The notes under the pieces: model-generated
Told to the model about the DNA's origin: nothing
Database searches by the model: none
The model's input: only the letters and a program-made list of their open reading frames with translations
Translations under genes and position numbers: made by a program
Shown here: piece after piece, positions 58,180 through 64,000 of the stretch
Position numbering within the stretch: position 1 is the stretch's first letter
Layout of the letters: each line of letters opens with the position of its first letter
Assembly (NCBI GenBank): GCA_964023205.1
Contig: OZ026844.1
Location: forward strand, 27,750,934 to 27,814,933
Reading direction: 5' to 3'
Origin: Lutraria lutraria
Lineage: Eukaryota > Mollusca > Bivalvia > Venerida > Mactridae
Length of the DNA: 64,000 nt

Positions 58180-61100
58180 GTAAGTGTCTACCGTTGTTTC
58201 ATTTATTTCAACTGTATTGTCTAATGTCTTTTTTTTTTTTTTTTTTTTTTTGTTTGTTTGTTTGTTGTTTAGCGGTCAATTCCGCCCATTGGTCATATTA
58301 GATCCGCCCAAACAGAGATGGGAGAGAAGAAACAGCAGAACCGGTCATTTGCTCAATCTTTCCTGGTTCTTTATTATGTCACGTGTGAAGCACCGATACA
58401 AGCTTCACCCTTTCCTCTATGTTTTCTAGACACAATACTTGACTCAGTAGTTCGGAAGGGAACACTGAAAAAGCGTCCTTGAAAATATTGACTGGCGGAG
58501 CTGTAACTCGAACCCACGATCTTTGGTGTAGTAATTCACTAGATTTCCACTGGACCACTTATCACCCCTGTGTTTTATCTAAAACAGTGTAGTTTGTGTA
58601 TGTATTAATGTTAAGGAGTAAAGAACTTCATATTTCGTCCACATTAGTTTAAGATCATTGGTGATCGTTGGTTCGAGTGGTAACGCGCTGGCCACTAGAC
58701 GAAAGGTAGTGGGTTTGACTCTCGGCTCCGCCTTTCGTATTTCTCAGGAACGCCTCTTCGGTGTTCCCATCCCAATTAGCGAGATGTGTGTATCGGTCCT
58801 TTACACCAGGCACGATAAAGAACCAGGAACAATTATTCGAAAAGAGAAGAAATATTAAAGTCCGGTTCTCCTATGGTTTATCTCCCCTTTCTCTGAGGCG
58901 GCTCTGAAATGACAATAGTTGTCGAATGGGCTGTTAGACAACATGGATGGATATACAATTCCTCATAAAAGAACACCTCGGCATGCATGGAACATAGGCA
59001 CTCGATTCCGTGATTTTTATACGTTTACAGACGTTATTTTTCAATTTCACCCATCAAACAACGCAAATCTGTCGAAAGAAAAATCTTCATTTTTTCCCTT
59101 ATTGAGTGTATAAAATACTCCAAGGTAGTGAACTCGCCATCTTTTCGATTGACGGTAGTGACGAAAATAAGCGTGGATCCCGGTTTTCCTTCTAATCTGC
59201 ACGTGCTTTCCTTGTAAAAGCTGTCAAAACGTTTAAAGTTGGGGAACACTACAACGAAAGCAAGGTTCCCGGAAAGCACGTGCAGATTAGAAGGAAAACC
59301 GGGGCCCACGCTTATTTTCGTCACTACCGTCAATCGAAGAGATGGCGAGTTAACTACCTTGGAGTATTTTATACACTCAATAAGGGAAAAAATGAAAATT
59401 TTTCTTTCAACAGATTTGCATTGTTTGATGGGTGAAATTGAAAAATAACGTCTGTAAACGTATAAAAATCACGAAATCGAGTGCCTATGGCATGGACTTG
59501 TTAGTTGGATGTTTGAATTATCTGAACAGTCTCCAGTTTTGTTTATCTGTTCTATTTGTCCGCTTGTACGAATGAACCTCCCTTCAACGACAGCATGGTT
59601 TTCACACTGCACGATCTAAGTATTGATTTAACCTCTCTAGAGCAAGAACCTCTCATCAAAAACATGCCATTATTTTCCCTAGGTACTATTTAACAATTAA
59701 TTTAACCTCTCTAGAGCAAGAACCTCTCAACAACATCAACGTAATTTTGCTTCTTAATATAATATTGACAAACATTATCAATCTTTAATTACAGAATGGT
59801 AATACGAGGTACAGTGGAAAAGTAATTCCTTACAGTAAGTTTTTTCGTTGTTATATACAACAGATTCACATTTTATTTAAAGGAAACAAGTTAGCGGTAA
59901 TCTCTGGATAAAGGCCAACCAATTAAAATAGGGTCATTTTTTAAAAAAAACATTGATGTCCTCCAAATAAAGGCCACCTGTTAACAAATTGTTCACAAGT
60001 TTGACTGTATAATGCTACTGTTATACAAATAAAATGACGCATTGAGTATTAGCGCACATATACTCGTATTTATATGCCTGTAATAAATTATTATTAAATC
60101 TTAAATTGAGACTTGGCAATTTATATTGTGTGATTATAAATTTCGACAATACTAGATAAGAGGTCAGCATTCTTCAATATTCACCATTTTTGGAAAATAG
60201 CACGATGTCTATCACTGCATCCTCTAATTCTACGAGCATTGTTTTAGTTGCGTTATTTCATTTGTAGAATGCTTATAACTATGTCTAAATTGACTGTTAA
60301 CTCGTGATGAAGTGTTCTGACGATATTTCTATCAAGTTTTCTACAACATGAGTCAAATCGATCCAAAGTGGAAATAGTATATATGTTTACCTCCAGGCAA
60401 AGTAGATCTCTATATTCGTCAGTGCTTTTATGTCTGTTATTTCCATTTGATATAATTAGCCCGTATTCAGACTTATAAGATATTCATGTAACAACGTCAA
60501 GATGTATGTTACCGGAACCCCCCTTCTTGCGTCCTTAATTATTTTATAACACGGTGAAACCAGTCTAATCCAATCACCTTCCAATCCAGACGTTCGTCTA
60601 TTTCCCAACGCTGTCGACAGACAAGATTGTTCTGTTTAGTATGAAGCCCTTGTCTTATTTTTTTTTCAAAGACTTTTGTTAAAGACATCCTCGCTCATCC
60701 GAAATCTGCTTATGAAAACTAACTAATCCGTCCTAGTATGTTCGGATAAGAAGGGTTTTACAGTATATAATGACATGTCTGGGAGAGATCTTCTGTATTG
60801 CTTCTTGAATAATGGTCCGAGTTAATGGCACAATTCAATTCTCAGTAACGGCAATGATTCTTATCGAACATTACCGGGAACCAGAAGCGACAGTTTACTT
60901 GTTAAACGACCAATAAAATAGCCTGACAATACACATCGTTTTTGTTAAGATGTTTTTTTTCGATTCAAAGGTCAAGGCTACTCTTACACTAATGGCGATC
61001 CGCCGGATAATACTGACAAGATGCCGGAAGCTCCACGCGACTTTGACATTGAAGTCAATACCACAGGGACGTCTTTTATATGGTACATTACCGGTTTACT

Positions 61101-61461
61101 TTGTAAGTATTCACGAATTTATCCCATAAGTGTTTAATTTATTGAAACAAATGGGCTCTTTAAGTATTTTAGTTGATTTTTTTTGTTTAACTGTTAAAAG
61201 TTAGCGATTTTCAAACCAGCTTTATTGATAAGATATATTATTAATTTCTCTCAGATTTCGGAATGATAAGCTAATCGGATGAATGGTGTTTTTCCAAACT
61301 TATTTTGTTTCTTTTTTCTGTATTTTTCAGATGGTGTCAAGTATTTAAAGCATTTTATACTCAAGGTTGATCAAACTTTCACAGACGAGGGGTCAGGTGA
61401 CCCTTATTTAGACACGGAATATATATTAATAGATTTACATCTTAGTATTCCCCTCCGTACC
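58024..61461 (+). CDS. IL-17-receptor-like gene 2, first four exons (partial)
   Basis: Exons 58024-58179, 59795-59834, 60971-61102 and 61331-61461 join in frame to 153 codons. The protein starts with a hydrophobic leader (LIFLLLLFGI) and then KDFIQCFMRTN, DKMPEAPRDFDIEV, SFIWYI and YGVKYLKHFILKVDQTF, YILID. These follow gene 1 in order (IKCVM, DHMPGKPKDPIIV, ISWL, NGWKHVGQFLVKIEE, YILVN). Exons 2 (40) and 3 (132) have identical lengths and phases in both genes. It is therefore a tandem paralogue, most likely a second receptor of the same kind. Exons for the rest of the ectodomain, the membrane segment and SEFIR are not seen by the window end; they may lie beyond it, or the copy may be truncated. 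Confidence 0.75.
58212..58572 (-). mobile_element. tRNA-derived SINE, minus strand, with A-rich tail
   Basis: A T run with (TTTG)n at 58212-58265 is the reversed A-rich tail. It is followed by the reversed tail GTTGTTTAGCGGTCAATTC, body, B box (GGAGCTGTAACTCGAACCCA) and A box (CCACTGGACCACT). It is near full length and lies 30 bases after the exon 1 donor. Confidence 0.8.
58655..58945 (+). mobile_element. tRNA-derived SINE, plus strand
   Basis: TCGTTGGTTCGAGTGGTAAC, GTGGGTTTGACTCTCGGCTC, GGTGTTCCCATCCCAATTAG, GGCACGATAAAGAACCAGG and CTCTGAGGCGGCTCTGAAAT cover the element from head to tail. It is in opposite orientation to its neighbour at 58212. Confidence 0.8.
58993..59489. mobile_element. 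Fold-back element with 219-bp arms
   Basis: 58993-59211 and 59271-59489 are inverted copies of the same 219 bases with only scattered mismatches, around a 59-base spacer. The outer ends are CATAGGCACTCGATT and AATCGAGTGCCTATG. Open frames on both strands are by-products of the inversion. Confidence 0.9.
59568..59760 (+). mobile_element. MITE family A derivative
   Basis: AACCTCCCTTCAACGACAGC and twice TTTAACCTCTCTAGAGCAAG with AACCTCTCA. It resembles 39499-39725. Confidence 0.6.
59795..59834 (+). CDS. IL-17R-like gene 2, exon 2
   Basis: 40 bases, phase 0 to 1, between TTTAATTACAG and GTAAGT. Confidence 0.65.
59883..60009 (-). mobile_element. MITE family B, partial
   Basis: GATAAAGGCCAACCAATTAA, AAATAAAGGCCACCTGTTAA and a final CAAGTTTGACTGTA. 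Confidence 0.65.
60971..61102 (+). CDS. IL-17R-like gene 2, exon 3
   Basis: 132 bases, phase 1 to 1, before GTAAGT. GDPPDNTDKMPEAPRDFDI parallels GEPPSSTDHMPGKPKDPII of gene 1. Confidence 0.8.
61331..61461 (+). CDS. IL-17R-like gene 2, exon 4
   Basis: 131 bases, phase 1 to 0, after TGTATTTTTCAG and before GTAAGT. YGVKYLKHFILKVDQTF and YILIDL. It is five codons longer than its counterpart. Confidence 0.78.
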
Positions 61462-61532
61462 GTAAGTTTTACGCAGTTATCTTACGAATAAGTCATTGGC
61501 ATGTAGTATCGCTATTAATGACCCGGGTGGCG

Positions 61533-61692
61533 TGTGATATTTGGTCCAGTGATAACGCGCCAGACTGATAAACGAAAGAACGCGGGTTCAATCCTCCGCT
61601 CAGCCTATCGAATTTCTCAGGAACGCGTTTTCAGTGTCCCCATCCCGACTACTAAGGCAAGGGCTGTGTTTAGGAAATCACGGGAAATAAGA
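61533..61692 (+). mobile_element. SINE 5' half
   Basis: TTTGGTCCAGTGATAACGCG, GCGGGTTCAATCCTCCGCTC and TCAGTGTCCCCATCCCGACT. The 3' half is missing. Confidence 0.75.
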
Positions 61693-62231
61693 AATATTTT
61701 TTTAAAAAGATAATCGGCTTGTATTCTTCTTAGAAAACTCAGTAGATTATCTCATGTATTCATGTTGGCTAAAAACTGAAACAAAACTGATTCCAGAGTG
61801 AGATAATAATTGTGTTTACATGATCTTTATGTGACATTCTCGAGCAAACTAACAGTTAAGGCAATAAACAAAAAGTCTTGATTTTATTGCTTATAGTATA
61901 CAAACTATTTTCGGTGAATTAGATTATAAATGATATATTTATCTAAGTTGCTGTGTATAAATTCTACCTAGTATACTTGTTCATGGTTTAAACGTTTTGA
62001 TATCTAATATGTACGAGTTGTATTCATGTTTTTTTCGGCTTATATTATTGCATTATTTTCAGAGGTAATAAAACAAATAATTACGAATTAATTCCTAAAA
62101 ATTTGCAACAACAATGCTTTTAACCTATTAGAGCACTTCTACTACAGCTGAGGTTTTTCTATCAAACATTTTCATTGGTTACAAATGTAGGTCAAAAGCA
62201 ATATTAGAACAGCAAGTCAAAAAAGGTCGAG

Positions 62232-62312
62232 GCGAGCATCGATACTTTACACCGGGCACGATAAAGATCCAGGAAAACTAGCTATAAATGACCGGTCCTC
62301 ATATTTCTTATC

Positions 62313-62409
<97 letters not shown>

Positions 62410-62468
62410 AGGCTGCCCTAAAATGACCGTAGCTTTGGAATGGGACGTTAAGCAATACATAGATTAAT
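62232..62468 (+). mobile_element. SINE 3' half with expanded CT tract
   Basis: CTTTACACCGGGCACGATAA, GACCGGTCCTCATATTTCTT, then (CT)n at 62308-62409, then AGGCTGCCCTAAAATGACC. The microsatellite sits exactly where the SINE normally has a short CTCTCCCTCTCTCT tract. Confidence 0.8.
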
Positions 62469-63339
62469 AATTCTCGAGTGAAAAAATAATGACATACTTC
62501 TGTATTTGGTGCAGTTTGGCAATTAGAACTTGTACATACAGACTTGTTCTAAAAGATACACAATGTATTCACTAGTATTGATACCCTGACTCCACCATTC
62601 TATACCCTTGCGTTGAATTATACTTTGTACATCCATTTATACACTAAAGCTCGAATTATGGTTTTGCTAAGAACTGAAAGTGTTCTTAAATTCTATCAAT
62701 GTAACTATGTATAGCGGGTTTAGTGCTAGCTTGTGTCTTTGTTGATAAAATAATCTGGTATACTAATTTAATAACGTTTATTCTCCACCTCATATACTTG
62801 TCATTTAAGAACATCTAATTCGATTCAGTTTACTATTTGTTATCATTCTTTTAGGGTAAGGAATAAAAGACACAATACGAGAACGTAAAATCACGTGATG
62901 TAACGTGATCTATTATTTGGCTACGTTGTTGTTAAGGACAAAACAAACGAGTTAATTAAAGCTGAACCTCATACTGGTACCATCCTATAGCCCATATCAT
63001 CTCGCCAGGAATTTCAGGAAATCTGAGCTCTGCGACCTTCTATCCTTCAGTTAAAATGATGCATTCATTCATGTGATGACATCAACTGCTATTTTAATTA
63101 ACAAACTTGTTTATTTTCTCCAATGGCGTTTAATATTAATGTTATGTTTGTTTATACTGACCAACTCAACGACTGTGTGACGCAACAACATTAATGAAAT
63201 GTATGATCAATTATTGTATACTAATATAGCTTTTGTTTGAATGGTAATAATGAATTAATTTGGTTTAGGACATGCGGGTTTAGAGCTGATTTATTTATGT
63301 TAATGGTTACATTGCACAAAACGTTATGCGTCATTGGTG

Positions 63340-63810
63340 GTCTGGTGGCTTCCCATTAAAGCACGTATACGATTTAAGATTTTAACATACATGCATACTG
63401 TTCAGTAGGAAATGCACCATCTTATCTAACTGAACTTTTGTCTCATAAAGTGTCAAAACGTACCTTAAGATCATCAGAATCATCTATTGGTTGTTATGAG
63501 GTTTCTTATAATAAGAACAAAACTTTTTCAGACAGAAGTTTCAGCATGATAGGTCCAAAATTGTGGAACGAATTACCTGTTAGTCTGAGACAATGTGATT
63601 CTGTGGACAGTTTCAAACGTATATTGAAATCATACTACTTCAAGAACTATTTTGCACTATTTTAACTGTGTGTAATTGATAAACTTGTCTACTACATGTG
63701 CACTCTGATGTGTATATTTGTGTATTTTCATCTATTTTTTGTTTTTGTCTTTCATTGTACAACGCCATTGAATATGTATTTATATGTAGAAATAGGCGTT
63801 TAATCAAATT
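63340..63810 (+). pseudogene. LINE ORF2 3' end and tail
   Basis: In one frame WLPIKARIRFKILTYMHTVQ runs into a stop; a second frame continues GNAPSYLTELLSHKVSKRTL and then FSMIGPKLWNELPVSLRQC up to a stop at 63663. This is the typical end of a non-LTR retrotransposon reverse transcriptase. The 3' end has an inverted ACGCC..GGCGT hairpin at about 63761-63799. At least one frameshift shows it is dead. Confidence 0.82.
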
Positions 63811-63814
63811 CTCA

Positions 63815-64000
63815 AGTTTCAAGACATTGGACTACTAAGCAAAAGGTTTTGGGTTCGATTCTCGGCTCTTCCTTCCGTTATATCAGAGACTCTTTTTCAG
63901 TGTCCCCATCCCAATAACCTACTCAAGAACTTTATACAATGTATTTAGAAAATCAAAGGTGCTTTACACCGGGCACGATACTAGTTAAACAACAGATGAA
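63815..64000 (+). mobile_element. SINE cut by the window end
   Basis: ACATTGGACTACTAAGCAAA, GGGTTCGATTCTCGGCTCTT, CAGTGTCCCCATCCCAATAA and CTTTACACCGGGCACGATAC. It follows the LINE tail directly. Confidence 0.75.

Noticed and set aside
59034..59448. Two similar open frames on opposite strands
   Set aside because: They are the same sequence read from the two arms of the fold-back element.

Overview
The window is animal nuclear DNA: AT-rich, with introns bounded by GT-AG sites and carrying many tRNA-derived SINEs, small inverted-repeat DNA transposons (MITEs) and LINE remnants. The repeat types and the tandem IL-17-receptor-like genes suggest a marine bivalve mollusc. That assignment is an inference from general repeat style, not from a species marker.

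Layout. Bases 1-8990 hold no gene I can support; they contain dispersed repeats and a 765-bp inverted-repeat element inserted in a SINE. Bases 8994-13810 hold two neighbouring minisatellites (17/14-bp units and 28-bp units). Each grew inside a copy of a different MITE family. Bases 15411-31875 carry a complete 19-exon gene on the + strand for a 1324-residue receptor tyrosine kinase of the MET/RON family (signal peptide, Sema, PSI, four IPT/TIG domains, one membrane segment, kinase). All exon phases join without a break, and one intron appears to be GC-AG. Its introns are full of MITEs, several sitting a few bases from splice sites.

Bases 38720-50076 carry a complete 11-exon gene on the + strand for a 626-residue single-pass receptor with a cytoplasmic SEFIR domain, i.e. 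an IL-17-receptor-like protein. It is followed by a 6.4-kb array of about 400 copies of a 16-bp unit (50558-56959). Beyond the array, 58024-61461 holds the first four exons of a second, related receptor gene. Its exons 2 and 3 have exactly the same lengths and phases as those of the first gene, so the two are tandem duplicates now separated by the array. The remaining exons are not found before the window ends. The last 2.5 kb holds SINEs, a CT microsatellite in a SINE, and a decayed LINE 3' end.

How the genes may work together: both gene types are surface receptors (growth-factor-type kinase signalling and IL-17-type immune signalling). Nothing in the sequence shows they are co-regulated. 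The most unusual content is the repeat biology: MITEs turning into minisatellites, a large array whose unit contains a forkhead-type motif, and MITEs packed against splice sites of an apparently intact gene.
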